Shown: one piece after another, positions 19,458 to 29,377 of the stretch
How positions within the stretch are numbered: position 1 is the stretch's first letter
Layout: every line of letters starts with the position of its first letter
Source: Ophioceras dolichostomum
Lineage: Eukaryota; Ascomycota; Sordariomycetes; Magnaporthales; Ophioceraceae
Length of the DNA: 32,637 nucleotides
Direction: 5' to 3'
NCBI GenBank assembly: GCA_003049485.1
Contig: PYST01000396.1
Span: forward strand, 1 to 32,637
The notes under the pieces: generated by a model
Seen by the model: only the letters and a program-made list of their open reading frames with translations
The model's database searches: none
What the model was told of the DNA's origin: nothing
Made by a program: the position numbers and the translations under genes

Positions 19458-22400
19458 ATGGATTTGGCCGAGGAGTCCCGAATCCGAAACCACCGTTCTG
19501 TATCGGTGGCTTCTGCAGACGTGCCCGACGAGCTCGGCGCGCTCCGTTCATCGGCAGCATCTCAAACGACCGTCGAGTCCGGCAGTATCAAGCACACTAG
19601 GGAGAGGAGATTCCATTTGCGCCGTTTGCTATCTCGCAGTTCATCGACGCGATCAGCCAACATGACGGAGAGTGGCCCTCCTCCACCGATGGCCCCACGA
19701 AGCCAGTCAGAGGGCGGCAGCAGCAGTCTGAGACCGAGTCCGGCACCGAGTCTGGGGCCAGGGGGCGTTTTCGACATCAAGGAGTCCCGACTGCGCATGA
19801 TCATCAAACAGCAGCGCGAGAGCCAGGGCCTGCGCGAGCTGGCCGAGTTCTTCAGGAACCACACCCCGCCACCGAGTAACCTGATGTCAGTTGATGACGA
19901 CGGCTCAGCTTCGTCTGCTTCCTCGACCGAGTGCACCAAAAGTGGCGGACATTGGTCCGCGGCACTCAAAGCCATCATCCTACGGCGGAAGGCTACCAAG
20001 TCGAAAAGGCGGTCACAACTTCAGCTGCCGGACTCGGCAGTGGCGGGGAGGACCATGGGCGGCCACCGCCACATCTCCATCTCAATCCCCTACGAACACT
20101 CACATCTGGGACCTGAATTGAAGTCGCAGTATCCAGTCTACGGCCCAGGCGGCGCCATCGTCTCATCCCCATCCTCTAGAGTCTCCGAGATCGAAACCCA
20201 ACAGGGACCAATCCGTCCATGGCTACCAGAGCGGGGTCTCGTCACAGTGCTGCGACCCGTCGCCGAGCTCAAGGAGTCTGTGGAAAGCCTCAGGCAGGGG
20301 CTGGGACAGAGCCCCACGAAGAGCCCGAGTCGTAGCGGCAGCTGTACAGGCAACTATACAGGCCGCAGTCTCTTAGAGCCATCATCCAAATACTTCACGA
20401 AATCAGGAATGCTCCGGTCCTCGTCGCTATCTCCATCTCCATCTCTCAGCAGGCCGGCCCCGGACGAGGCCGGCGAAGACGCTAATGGCAGAATGTCGGC
20501 TGCTGCCACAGTCGCCACCATGAATGAGTGGTATACGGCACCGAACAGCCCCGCCTCGGCTCCCATCTCGCCACCTATCTCGCCCCTTGATCTGAGCTTT
20601 GTGCCTCCGCAGCCTGGCGACTCCCGTGGCGAACCGATCCCTGGCTCCACGGGAAAGGATAAGGGTATGGGTATAGGTGTGGGTGCTGAACCAGGAACGG
20701 GACCGGATGCGGAGCCGAGCTCGATAGACGATGTTATACGCCGAGACAGCCCGATAAGCGAACGTCACAATGCCAGTTCCAGTGCAGCAACCGATCCTGG
20801 GGACGAGCGAAACGAAAATATTCGGCACTCGATGGTGTCCATCGCAGACAGTATCGTTACGGATGGATCGGAGCCAGTCATCGTGACCGATGTGCGGACT
20901 GTCCGGAGGATCTCGAGCTCTACCTCTTTTGTTCAGAAGCATTCGGCGCTTGTGACGCCCCTCGCTCCCGCTCCGCCTCTTCCGACATCCTTTACCCCTC
21001 TCGGCACTCCCTTGACCCCTTCCATCTCATCCAAGGATGGTGGTAACGAGGAAGAGTCGACCGCACCGGCCCCCTTGATCAAGGCCAAGGACAAGAGGCG
21101 GAGGTTGAGGCACTTCACCGGTGACATCCGGAACACATCACAGCCAGCAGAATCACTGGTTCCCCCTCCAGATGAGGAAGCCCCCCGTTCACCCATTTCG
21201 GAGAGGACCATCCGCCCCTGGACACTTCAACCCTCTGAAGGCACAGGCACCGGCCGCACAACCTCTCTGCTATCCGCTCTAGCCGCTGCGGAGGATGCTG
21301 TTTTTGCGGTAAAGTCGACTATTTCTTCCAGTTTCACCTTTACCCCAATCATGGTTGTCAACAGCGTCGAGCCGTCGAACCCGTCACATCAACAACCCTC
21401 GCCGTCGTCAGGTTCAGACACCCAAACACCAACACCACGGGCTGTCTCTCGCCAATCGTTTCATCTCCGGCCAGCACCACGGCCGACAAGAGCAGCCTCG
21501 ACAAAGCCACAGCAGGAACCGCAGCAGCAACAGCCCGACAATGAACATCGGGCAGAGGCTAACCTGGAAGCTCCCTCGAGTGAGCCTACGCCACCAGGCT
21601 CGCCCAGGCCTTCGACCCCTCCACCCAAACCGGCCTACCCCAAGCCCAAGAGCACAGCAAACACGTGTCCGGCTACGGCCAAGGAGGTCGCCAAGGCGGC
21701 CGCAGCGGCGCTCCCCCAGCTCGACCGCATCTCCCTCACTCGGCGAATCGAGAGGCGTAAGAAGCTGGCTGCCGCGATGGCCGAAGCACAGCAGGCCCGC
21801 GTGTTCGCCTCTCTGACGGCAGAGAGAGAAGCCTCCAAGGAGAAGCAAGAAAAGCAAGATTTCCAAGACAAGCGTCTCGGGGTGGACGACAGAATCCCCA
21901 CCAGAACCCAGAGCCTCAACCACCACCGCCACCGCTACCGCCACAGCACGTCTCCAACCTCACCCTTCTTCTCCTCCAAAGGCCGCGGTGCCGCTGCGGA
22001 CCGCACCAACGACTCGCCCGAGCGGCTGGTAGAGGACATGGAGCTGCGAGTGAGGCTGCTGGAGCGCAGCGGTGAGGCGTGGCTTGCTTCTTTAGCCCCC
22101 CTGCTCGATAGTCTAAACCGTACGCTCGCGGAGCAGGACTTGTCGTCCTCGTCCTCGTCATCGGGCATCGTGGGGATTAAAAATAATATTCCTCACAAAC
22201 GGAGCTTTTCTGCGGCGACCACGCTTGGGAACGGCGAGGGCCTCAGTCGTCTGCACAGCTATGGCTCTTCCTACCAGGGGCAGCAGGTACGGCTCGACGA
22301 CTATGACGAGGTCTGCGGTGACGGAATGGTGGAGAAGGACGCCGCCCGCACAGCAGAAGACCCTAAGAAGCAGCTCGAGAGGTTAAGAAGTCAGAGACAC

Positions 22401-23306
22401 AACAGCCAGTCGAGGCAGCAGCGGGAAGACTCACATGCCAGCGAGGATGAGGAGGAGGATGACGGCGTGGTCGTCTCTCTCCGTGAGCGGATCCCCGCCG
22501 CTCCGAAGGGGTATTACCGTGTCGTCGACGACGTCAGCGACAACAACACAGGTAGCGACGACAACACCTGGCTCTATGCAGCAAACAGCCGGCGCAGGGT
22601 GGCAAGAACGACCACTACAGCAGCAACGACGGGCGTGACAAACACGCACCATCGCAGCCGAGGCAACACCACCGACAGCACCAGCACCGGCACCGACACC
22701 GCCACGGCCACCGACCCCAAACGCCCCAGCTCGCTCCTCCGCGAGTTCGAAGAGGAACTCTCCCGGCGCCTATCCACACGCTCCCGCGGACCCCTCTCCG
22801 CAGCCGACCGACAGCGGCGCCCCAGCGAGATCCTCGCCTCAGCCCTCAACAGCAACAACCACCCAGCACGACCCCCGTCCGCACCGCTCCGCCGTCCTCC
22901 CTCCTCGTCTGCGTCGTCTTATCACTCCACAGCATCACATTCACATTCCCAACCGCACTCCCACCATTACAGACCGTCACGACACAGCAGGAGCCACCTT
23001 GACCTTCTCCACAGCGGGAGGGACAGCAGTGGCGGTGGTATCCGGAGTCGTCGCCCGAGCACGAGCGCCGGCACCACCACGGGTGCCGGTACTGCGGGAG
23101 AAAACTACTATTACCCCGTCGCGGACGGGTTCAACACGCTCGCCCCCCTGATGAACGAGCTCTGTGGGACGGCTAGGGTGAGTATGGAGGCTGAGCGTGG
23201 TGGTGGAAGATCCGCGGGTGGTGGGGATGGGTATTATAGTGGCGGCGATGATAGTGATGAGGATGACGATGTGGATTGGGCAGATGGGGTGTTTGCGCAC
23301 TTCTAG
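19458..23306 (+). CDS. Large Ser/Pro-rich disordered fungal protein, unknown function
   Basis: A single uninterrupted frame of 1282 residues with strong GC-rich third positions. I do not recognise the family. Most of it is low complexity: Ser/Pro/Thr-rich with many S-P sites (SPTKSPSRSGS, ISPPISPLDLSF) and SPISER twice, as in proteins phosphorylated by proline-directed kinases. Segments that look folded are an N-terminal basic patch (RERRFHLRRLLSRSSS, about 48-63), VFDIKESRLRMIIKQQRESQ...LAEFFRNHTPPP (about 104-139) and a helical stretch VEDMELRVRLLERSGEAWLASLAPLLDSLNRTLAEQ (about 858-893), possibly a coiled coil. A short basic segment RRKATKSKRR (about 180) could be an NLS. The end is acidic (DDSDEDDDVDWADGVFAHF). 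A scaffold or regulatory role is a guess. It is the only ATG-initiated long frame here; upstream exons cannot be excluded. Confidence 0.85.
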   Translation: MDLAEESRIRNHRSVSVASADVPDELGALRSSAASQTTVESGSIKHTRERRFHLRRLLSRSSSTRSANMTESGPPPPMAPRSQSEGGSSSLRPSPAPSLGPGGVFDIKESRLRMIIKQQRESQGLRELAEFFRNHTPPPSNLMSVDDDGSASSASSTECTKSGGHWSAALKAIILRRKATKSKRRSQLQLPDSAVAGRTMGGHRHISISIPYEHSHLGPELKSQYPVYGPGGAIVSSPSSRVSEIETQQGPIRPWLPERGLVTVLRPVAELKESVESLRQGLGQSPTKSPSRSGSCTGNYTGRSLLEPSSKYFTKSGMLRSSSLSPSPSLSRPAPDEAGEDANGRMSAAATVATMNEWYTAPNSPASAPISPPISPLDLSFVPPQPGDSRGEPIPGSTGKDKGMGIGVGAEPGTGPDAEPSSIDDVIRRDSPISERHNASSSAATDPGDERNENIRHSMVSIADSIVTDGSEPVIVTDVRTVRRISSSTSFVQKHSALVTPLAPAPPLPTSFTPLGTPLTPSISSKDGGNEEESTAPAPLIKAKDKRRRLRHFTGDIRNTSQPAESLVPPPDEEAPRSPISERTIRPWTLQPSEGTGTGRTTSLLSALAAAEDAVFAVKSTISSSFTFTPIMVVNSVEPSNPSHQQPSPSSGSDTQTPTPRAVSRQSFHLRPAPRPTRAASTKPQQEPQQQQPDNEHRAEANLEAPSSEPTPPGSPRPSTPPPKPAYPKPKSTANTCPATAKEVAKAAAAALPQLDRISLTRRIERRKKLAAAMAEAQQARVFASLTAEREASKEKQEKQDFQDKRLGVDDRIPTRTQSLNHHRHRYRHSTSPTSPFFSSKGRGAAADRTNDSPERLVEDMELRVRLLERSGEAWLASLAPLLDSLNRTLAEQDLSSSSSSSGIVGIKNNIPHKRSFSAATTLGNGEGLSRLHSYGSSYQGQQVRLDDYDEVCGDGMVEKDAARTAEDPKKQLERLRSQRHNSQSRQQREDSHASEDEEEDDGVVVSLRERIPAAPKGYYRVVDDVSDNNTGSDDNTWLYAANSRRRVARTTTTAATTGVTNTHHRSRGNTTDSTSTGTDTATATDPKRPSSLLREFEEELSRRLSTRSRGPLSAADRQRRPSEILASALNSNNHPARPPSAPLRRPPSSSASSYHSTASHSHSQPHSHHYRPSRHSRSHLDLLHSGRDSSGGGIRSRRPSTSAGTTTGAGTAGENYYYPVADGFNTLAPLMNELCGTARVSMEAERGGGRSAGGGDGYYSGGDDSDEDDDVDWADGVFAHF

Positions 23307-23999
23307 TAAAGGGAGGGGAGAGGAGATAATGAGTCTTGCTTCTTGGTATTTGATAGGTATGATGGTTGATACTTGCAATTTGTAAGAAAGGGAGGGGGTG
23401 GGGCGCAAAGGTACGATTTTCTTGGAAAATTTTGGAAAATTTTGGGCCTCATTGCTCTCGTAAGGCTTTTTTTTTGAAAAGAGGCAGGCGTACTAGCGCA
23501 TTTGTACACGGCAGTAAATCGAGGGAAAGGCACTTTCGTGTCCTTGGACCCGAGGCTCGTCTGCTATCGTCTGCTACCTTGGTGTTCTCAAGAAGACAGC
23601 ACCACCATATTTGTGAATAGACTGTCGCCCAGAATGGTAAGAAAAGAATGTATTGGAAAGAGGGATACCAGGGGAGTCTTCAAGATCTTAGGGTAGCGCC
23701 GATATGCCTCTCGAGGCCAATGACGTCGGCGATCGTGGGGAGAAACACCACAGTCCCAGACATCAAGGCGGCTCCCCACTCGCATCCCCAACCTACTACA
23801 CCTACTACACCTAACCATCAGAAACGGCAAAAATAATGATACAAATAATAAAGTTGATGAGACACACATTGCACCAAAAGCAGTAGAAACATTCCTCTAG
23901 TCTTTGGAGAAAAAGGAGTGAGCGACACTCACACAGCACAAACTACCACAGCCGCAGCAAACACATCTCTGCAAACCCAACTCCAACAGCGGATGAACC
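23307..23999 (+). other. Intergenic between disordered protein and SDR genes
   Basis: No gene seen. It holds a 10-bp tandem repeat TTGGAAAATT (two copies plus four bases, 23422-23445), a short CTACTACACC duplication near 23796-23813, and AATAAA at 23847-23852. The left part is probably 3' UTR; the CACA/CAGC-rich end before 24000 is probably the leader of the dehydrogenase gene. Confidence 0.55.
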
Positions 24000-25040
24000 A
24001 TGGCCCAACCTTGGGCCCTCGTCGTCCCCGCCTCCAGAGGAATAGGCTATCACCTCACCCGAACGCTCCTCCAACGGACCGACCTCCCGATCCTCGCAAC
24101 GGCGCGGTCCGACCCGGAAACTACCAGGGCCAAACTACTCCAGGATCTGCATCTGCCTTCCTCTTCCTCTTCTTCTCCCTCTCGTCCCTTCCCTGCCGTC
24201 CCCCACGTCTCCCAGGCCGCCTCCAGACTGCACGTAGCCCAACTAGACGTCACCGACGAAGCAACCGTGCAAGCAGCAGCAGACCGCTGCGCCCACCACC
24301 TCTTCCCGAGCTCGACGCACCACCTCCGCCTCGCGTTCGCGCTCCCGGGCGTGCTGCACGTCGAGAAGCGCGTCGAGGCCGTCGACTACGACGCGGCGCT
24401 CGACTCGTTCCGCGTCAACGTTCTGGGCCCGCTGCTGCTCATGAAGCACTTCGCGCGCTTCCTCCCGCGGCGGCGGCACAGGAGCTTCGACTCGTCGTCC
24501 TCGTCGTCGTCCTCGTCCCCCTCTTCATCCTTATCCTCGAAGAAGAAGAAGAGCCAGAGCGAAATCGGTGAAGAGACGCAGGCGGGGGAACGGGGACAGG
24601 GGCAGAAGCAACATAGAGAAGACGAAGAAGGACGAGGACAAGGACGATCCTCCTCCTCCCTCGCTCTCCTCCCCGACATCGCCGTCTGGACAAACATGTC
24701 CGCCCGCGTCGGCTCCATCGCAGACAACCGTCTGGGAGGGTGGTACAGCTACCGCGCGTCCAAGGCGGCCGTGAACAGCCTGACGCGTTGTTTCGACTTG
24801 CAGCTACTCTCCGCAACGGCTGGGGCAGGGGCGTCGGGCTCCTCGGCGATGGCGATGGCGTACCACCCGGGCACGGTGGCCACCGACTTCACGAGGGAGT
24901 ACCGGGCCGGCGTGGAGACGCTGCTGGAGCCGGAGTTCGCGGCGGAGCGGATGCTCGACGTCGTGCTGAGGTGCGCGGGGGACTCGGAGGGGACTAGGGG
25001 GAGGTGTTGGGATTGGAAGGGGGAGGAGGTTCCTCCTTGA
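24000..25040 (+). CDS. Short-chain dehydrogenase/reductase (SDR)
   Basis: NAD(P)-dependent oxidoreductase of 346 residues, intronless, start in good context (ACCATGG). The Rossmann fold begins WALVVPASRGIG (5-16), the variant cofactor motif in place of GxxxGxG. LDVTD (82-86) is the usual acidic adenine-site strand, RVNVLGPLLL (138-147) the NNAG/Asn region, and YRASK (251-255) gives catalytic Tyr251 and Lys255, with Ser234 or Ser239 as the catalytic Ser. YHPGTVATDF (288-297) is the typical post-active-site loop. This pattern resembles C-factor/CsgA-like SDRs; the substrate is unknown. An insert of about 60 residues (162-222), Ser-rich then Lys/Glu/Gln-rich, interrupts the core where most SDRs have none, and a Ser run lies at 54-61. 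It faces CHS5 tail to tail. Confidence 0.87.
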   Translation: MAQPWALVVPASRGIGYHLTRTLLQRTDLPILATARSDPETTRAKLLQDLHLPSSSSSSPSRPFPAVPHVSQAASRLHVAQLDVTDEATVQAAADRCAHHLFPSSTHHLRLAFALPGVLHVEKRVEAVDYDAALDSFRVNVLGPLLLMKHFARFLPRRRHRSFDSSSSSSSSSPSSSLSSKKKKSQSEIGEETQAGERGQGQKQHREDEEGRGQGRSSSSLALLPDIAVWTNMSARVGSIADNRLGGWYSYRASKAAVNSLTRCFDLQLLSATAGAGASGSSAMAMAYHPGTVATDFTREYRAGVETLLEPEFAAERMLDVVLRCAGDSEGTRGRCWDWKGEEVPP

Positions 25041-25495
25041 GTGCCTTAGATACAGGGTTAGGTACCTACATGCAGGTCGGCATAATAACATTGTGAAGTT
25101 TTTTCTGCATTGATAACTAGTACTTACTACCAAGTTGCTTTTGTGCCCACGAGTGAGAAGACCTGATCTCTCCCTGCCCGCCTATTCCATAACCGCAAAA
25201 GCGAACAAAAAATATCATGGATGATGAGGAAAGGAGAAAAGAGAAAAAGGAGTTGCTTGTTGTGTGAGTGGGAAAGAGACAGAAACCGGGAGAAAACAAC
25301 GTACTTAGCTAAGAAATACATGCCGAAACTCCCATTACAAAGAGCTCCCAAGTCAATACAGTGGAAACGCCAACCAGCAACAAGGCAGTCAGCCAGTACA
25401 AGTCTATTTCTAATCCGCGCGAGAACCGTGCGAGAACCGTTGTCATCAAAAGAGGACGTCTCGTTTTTGGGTGGTTGGTTGTTGTCGGGTTGTGA
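25041..25495. other. Convergent 3' regions of SDR and CHS5 genes
   Basis: About 455 bp between two convergent stops. It contains the perfect palindrome TAGGTACCTA (25059-25068) soon after the SDR stop and A/G-rich sequence that should be the CHS5 3' UTR when read on the minus strand. No gene is supported. Confidence 0.6.
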
Positions 25496-26940
25496 TTATA
25501 AAGCCACGTCTTGGAACGAGTCCCCCGCTCCCTGTTGCGACGACCCGCTGGGAGAAACAGCCCCTCCTTTGTGCCGCCGTCGTTGCTCCTCTTCGTCGTC
25601 GTCGTCCTCCTCCTCGTGGTCGTCAACGCCTTTTGATGGCGACAGCGCCAAGCCCCGCAGCGGGATGTCCTTGTCCTCGACGCGCACCTTCTGCTCCTCC
25701 CGCACCGCAGACTTGGGGTTCTCGTCTTCTCCCGCCCTATCGTCGTGCTCGTCCTCGTCCTCGGAGGACGGGTCGTTCGCGCCGTCGACGGCCGTCTCGT
25801 CCTTCTTCCTCGTTTCGGCTGCTGCGTTGTCGTTGCTGGGCCTACTGCTGCTTCCGGCGGGTAGGTTGTGTGGCGTGGGCGGCAGGTCTTTGTGCGGCTC
25901 TTGCTCGGCGGCAGAGGCTGACACACTGGTGGCGGGCGCAGAGGAGAACGGTGACGCTGCCGTGCCTGATGCGCCGCCACCGGGCATGGGCGATCGCATG
26001 GCATCGAGGTAGAACTTGGTGACGCCGAGGATGCGGCCGCTCTTCTCGCAGGCCTCGACCCACTCGGGCCGCACGACGGGGATGTTCATCTCGACGGCCT
26101 TCTCCCACTGGATGCCGCGGCCCTCGGTGGTGACGAAGTGGGTGGTGTCGATGCGCACGCCGTCGACGATGCGGGCGCCGATGCGCTCCACGGCCGACGC
26201 GAGCGCCTCGCGCGTCGAGGCAGGCATGATGCCCGTCGTGACGGTCACGCCGCTGAGGTCGGTCATCTTGTGGGTGCGCACGACGACGCTCTGCGACGAG
26301 CGCGTGCCCGCCGTGGTGCGCAGCACCAGCAGGAAGGTGTACTCGGTGTCGACGGCCAGGCCCGAGATCTTGGTGCTGTGCATCTGCATGGGCCGCGGGA
26401 TGTTGCCGGCCTTCTGGCCGTTGCGGTACAGCGCCAGGCTGATCAGGTCGGCGGTCGCGAGCTGCACGGGGTCCCACTCCAGCACGACGCTCGTCTGGGT
26501 GGCGTTGCGGCAGCGAAGGACCGGGTTCGCCGGCTCGTCGGCGCCGAAGGCGTTGTAGATCTGCTCCTGCAGCGTGCGGAAGGCGTGCTCCGCCTTGGCT
26601 TCGGAGGTGGCGTTGCGCGAGACGGTGATGTCCACTATCGAGCCGGACTCGATGTCAGGCGGGAGGAGAATGGATGGGAACTCGATCTGGGAAGAAAGGG
26701 AGGGTTCTGTTTAGCATTGATGCGCGCAAGCTGTCTGTGTAGAGCCACATCTCACGTCCGTCTCCAGTGGGTGGGCGAAGCGAAGGGAGCGCAGCAACCC
26801 AGTGCGACGAGTATAGAGGTATAGAAGTTGAGAAAAAAGAGCCACGCGTCGGCTCATTGGGTGCTTACTAGTCGCTTGTCTGGAGTCAGAAGCACCGTTA
26901 CGCCGGCGTCGACCTTGCCGACGGTCAAGGAGACCAGCAT
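25496..26940 (-). CDS. CHS5: Chitin biosynthesis protein Chs5 (exomer scaffold, FN3-BRCT)
   Basis: Two exons on the minus strand: 26940-26869 (24 codons, MLVSLTVGKVDAGVTVLLTPDKRL) and 26686-25496, giving 420 residues. The intron has donor GTAAGC and acceptor TTCCCAG, and the join reads RL-IEFPSILLPPDIESGSIVDITV, the expected Chs5 N-terminus. An FN3 domain follows at about 76-163 (PVLRCRNATQTSVVLEWDP...) and a BRCT domain at about 166-252 (LSGVTVTTGI...PVVRPEWVEACEKSGRILG). The remaining 170 residues are acidic, Ser/Lys-rich and disordered; yeast Chs5 has a longer tail of this kind. In yeast, Chs5 binds Arf1 and ChAPs at the trans-Golgi network and exports chitin synthase Chs3 to the surface; the same role is inferred here. 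Confidence 0.96.
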
Positions 26941-27691
26941 CGTGGCGGCCGAGGATGCGAGGATGTGAGGATGACGACGATATTGGGAGGATCAACGTAA
27001 TGGTGGCCTTTGCGGCAGGTTGTTATACTTTTGTATGGAGCTGCTTCGCAAAGAACAGTTGACGTGGAAAACAAAAGATATTCGATTAGCCGTCGACCGA
27101 CCACCACGAGTGATAGAGTCCCTTCTTGTCGTCTTGCTGCCTTTTTCTCTGTCGTTCGAAGTTGTTGGTTGCGGATCGCATGTAACGAAGGGAGCGGGTG
27201 CGTGGACCCGCCTTGCATGGAAGGGAGCTGTCCAGGGTTGGAGCTCGGTCCCTCACCTCAGGTGTTCATTTGGCTTACCTTGACTCACCGAAATGCCTCT
27301 GGTCTGATCCACACACAAAGACGTCCACAAGGGTTAGAGTTATAAGTATAACGTCTTGTTCGTCTTGTTTACTTACTGCACGATCTTATTCTAAAGCATC
27401 TCGTGTGAAGAGAGCACTCGACAGACTTATAAGTAAATACTATTATGATGTGGATCTATATTTACAAGGTAATGTGCTCGGCAAGGTACACAGGATATTT
27501 TCTTCGCGTGCGTACTTGTACTTGATGGTAGAGAGGCATGTATGTGTTTGGGGTATCATGATGCCAATCAGTCACGGTCTATCCTCCAGCTGAGCGTGCA
27601 TCTATCTTCCTTCCGCCAAGCTCTCCAAATCCCCTTCCCTCTCGCCCAGGTACCTGTAAAGGTTAGGTACCTAGGTAGGTAGGTAGGTAGT
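26941..27691 (-). other. CHS5 promoter and 3' region of upstream minus-strand gene
   Basis: No gene found. Adjacent to the next gene's stop is a cluster of GGTACC-type elements: CAGGTACCTG (27647-27656), TAGGTACCTAGG (about 27664-27675) and then (GTAG)n to 27690. A TTGACTCA sequence near 27280 resembles a Gcn4/CPC1 or AP-1 site and lies about 340 bp upstream of the CHS5 start; a single match is weak evidence. Confidence 0.5.
27647..27690. repeat. GGTACC palindromes running into (GTAG)n
   Basis: CAGGTACCTG, then TTAGGTACCTAGG, then four to five GTAG units ending at 27690, directly before the TAA (27692-27694, minus strand) of the neighbouring gene. It would lie in that gene's 3' UTR. It is the densest example of a motif found between several genes in the window. 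Confidence 0.85.
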
Positions 27692-28723
27692 TTACCAGCG
27701 GCTCCCGTTGTCCTGTTTTGCGTTTGTTCTCTCTCGTTTCGCCGAGGCCCCGCGCACAATCTGTGTCAACCGCGAAGTCCTGACGAGACGAGGACGGGAC
27801 CAAGTTGGATGGCGGCCGTGGAACTCAGGGCTGCTCCCGAACTGGCATCCTAGCTTTGACTTCAGATCCTCAACGTAGGTGCCGATGGCATGCGCTAGGG
27901 TCGGGTATGGAACCTGGAGGATCGCAACCATGTCCGTCCGGATCCTCACCGTGCCGAAGAGCTGGTCCGGGTCGTTCGCGCCACTACCTCCATGGCCTCC
28001 TTTTCTGTTGCCCATATCAGTGCTCCCTCTTCCGCCTTCGCCTTCGCCTTCTCCTTCTCCTTGTCCTTCGCCTTCTCCTTCGCCTTCACCGGCACTCCTC
28101 CTCCCTTGACTGTCGTAGCCATGGAGCTTCAGCGCCTCGCGAAAGGCTTTCCTAATGCGCGCGCTTCCAGAGGTGCGCACAACGGCGGAGGCCTTTATGG
28201 GGACTGAGCCGTACGGCTCGACATAGAGCCACAGCGGGCACTCGGAATTCTTCAGGACATATCGGTCCAGCACCTGGTCCGTGGTGGCATGATGCTTGCC
28301 CGTGAGAAATTGCATCTTCCAGGAGTGTATCATGTGTCGAGGCCACCAGCCCACCTCCAGTCTGACTCCCAGAGGAGCGTGGCGGCCGACTTTCAGTAGT
28401 TTGAAGGAACGTGGGAAGTCCATGTTGTTCTGCTCTGCTACCCAGCGGGCGTAGTTGCTTGGTGTCTCCTCAAAGGAGCCCAGCTCCGTGGCGGCCTCTT
28501 GCTGCCAACGCTGGAGCCGCTTGGCCGCGACATATCTGCGGTCTCCAGTCGAAAAGAGTCTGAAAATGGGTGGTTTCCCGGCGGAGCTAACGCCTGTGGC
28601 GGACAGCAGTCCGGCACGTCGTCGCAGCAGGGCGTCGCATCGATAGCCCGCACACATAACGATAAAGGTTGTCGGCGAGGACAAATGAGTGAAACTCGGA
28701 ATGAATCCTACTCGAAGACTCAT
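27692..28723 (-). CDS. Unknown protein with mitochondrial-type N-terminus
   Basis: I do not recognise this family. From the first in-frame ATG (28723, MSLRVGFIPSF) it has 343 residues; a second ATG at 28657 (MCAGYRCDALLRRRAG) gives 321. Either N-terminus is rich in Arg, Ser and Leu and nearly free of acidic residues, with RLFST before RRYVAAKRLQRWQQEA, suggesting a cleaved mitochondrial targeting peptide. A folded part follows: FPRSFKLLKVGRHAPLGVR, WWPRHMIHSWKMQFLTGKHH, CPLWLYVEPYGSVPIKASAV, then, after a break, LFGTVRIRTDMVAILQVPYP. The break is a Gly-Glu repeat (GEGEGEGQGEGEGEGEG) plus a Gly/Asn/Lys-rich stretch. The C-terminus is basic (about pI high, many Arg). No catalytic motif was seen. 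It shares a divergent promoter with the gene at 29378. Confidence 0.75.
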   Translation of the reverse strand: MSLRVGFIPSFTHLSSPTTFIVMCAGYRCDALLRRRAGLLSATGVSSAGKPPIFRLFSTGDRRYVAAKRLQRWQQEAATELGSFEETPSNYARWVAEQNNMDFPRSFKLLKVGRHAPLGVRLEVGWWPRHMIHSWKMQFLTGKHHATTDQVLDRYVLKNSECPLWLYVEPYGSVPIKASAVVRTSGSARIRKAFREALKLHGYDSQGRRSAGEGEGEGEGQGEGEGEGEGGRGSTDMGNRKGGHGGSGANDPDQLFGTVRIRTDMVAILQVPYPTLAHAIGTYVEDLKSKLGCQFGSSPEFHGRHPTWSRPRLVRTSRLTQIVRGASAKRERTNAKQDNGSRW

Positions 28724-29377
28724 CTCCAAGGATACTATTCTGTGAAAAGCCACCTAGGTTGGCACTTTTTGAAACGGTGGTCCAGGCTTTTTGCAGAATT
28801 GATGCAACTAGAGGTATTGAAATATTCATGTTAGGACGGCGCAGGTCTGTCTAGCAGCTGGAGCCAATTGGAGGCGCTGTTTCTCAGAGGCTTTCAGACC
28901 CCGGCATACCTGCAATTTCAGGCCCAAGCCCCTGGGTAGCATTCAGCCGTTTGATATTGAAATCCCAGCTTGGTTCTTGTCAGCCTGACAGCCGCACATA
29001 GAACTTAACCTTCAATTATCTTCAGGCACGGTATCTCGATAATCGACAGCACAACGACGTCGATGCCCAGGTCGTGGCATGCCACCGGCCTTTCACTCAT
29101 ACACAAGAGTGGATCAACATCGCCTAATTGATCTAGACAGTCTCACTTGCCTCGGTCTTGCTTCCACGTCTTCTGTTGCTTCACAGCTTCCCACCAGCTC
29201 ATCGCCGCCCCTTTTTCTTGATTCCCCATGTTTTTTATATATCAATGGCTCTTCAACGCCATTAACAGCACCAGCACCAGCAGGACACATAGTTTGAGTC
29301 GGTGAGATACCCACAGAGGGAGATAGAGAAATAGTGCCTAGGGAGACGAGCCTGCGGGGCGTGGAAGAGGAAGCGCA
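28724..29377. other. Divergent promoter region
   Basis: About 650 bp lies between the start of the minus-strand gene and the plus-strand GT69 gene, so it must hold both promoters. It contains CACCTAGG near the left edge and several ATGs ahead of 29378 (for example 29079 and around 29245) that open short frames in the probable GT69 leader. I see no clear TATA box or known factor site. Confidence 0.5.

Noticed and set aside
23918..24571. 217-codon ORF overlapping the SDR start
   Set aside because: Shifted-frame reading of the SDR gene; Pro/Arg/Ala-rich without motifs.
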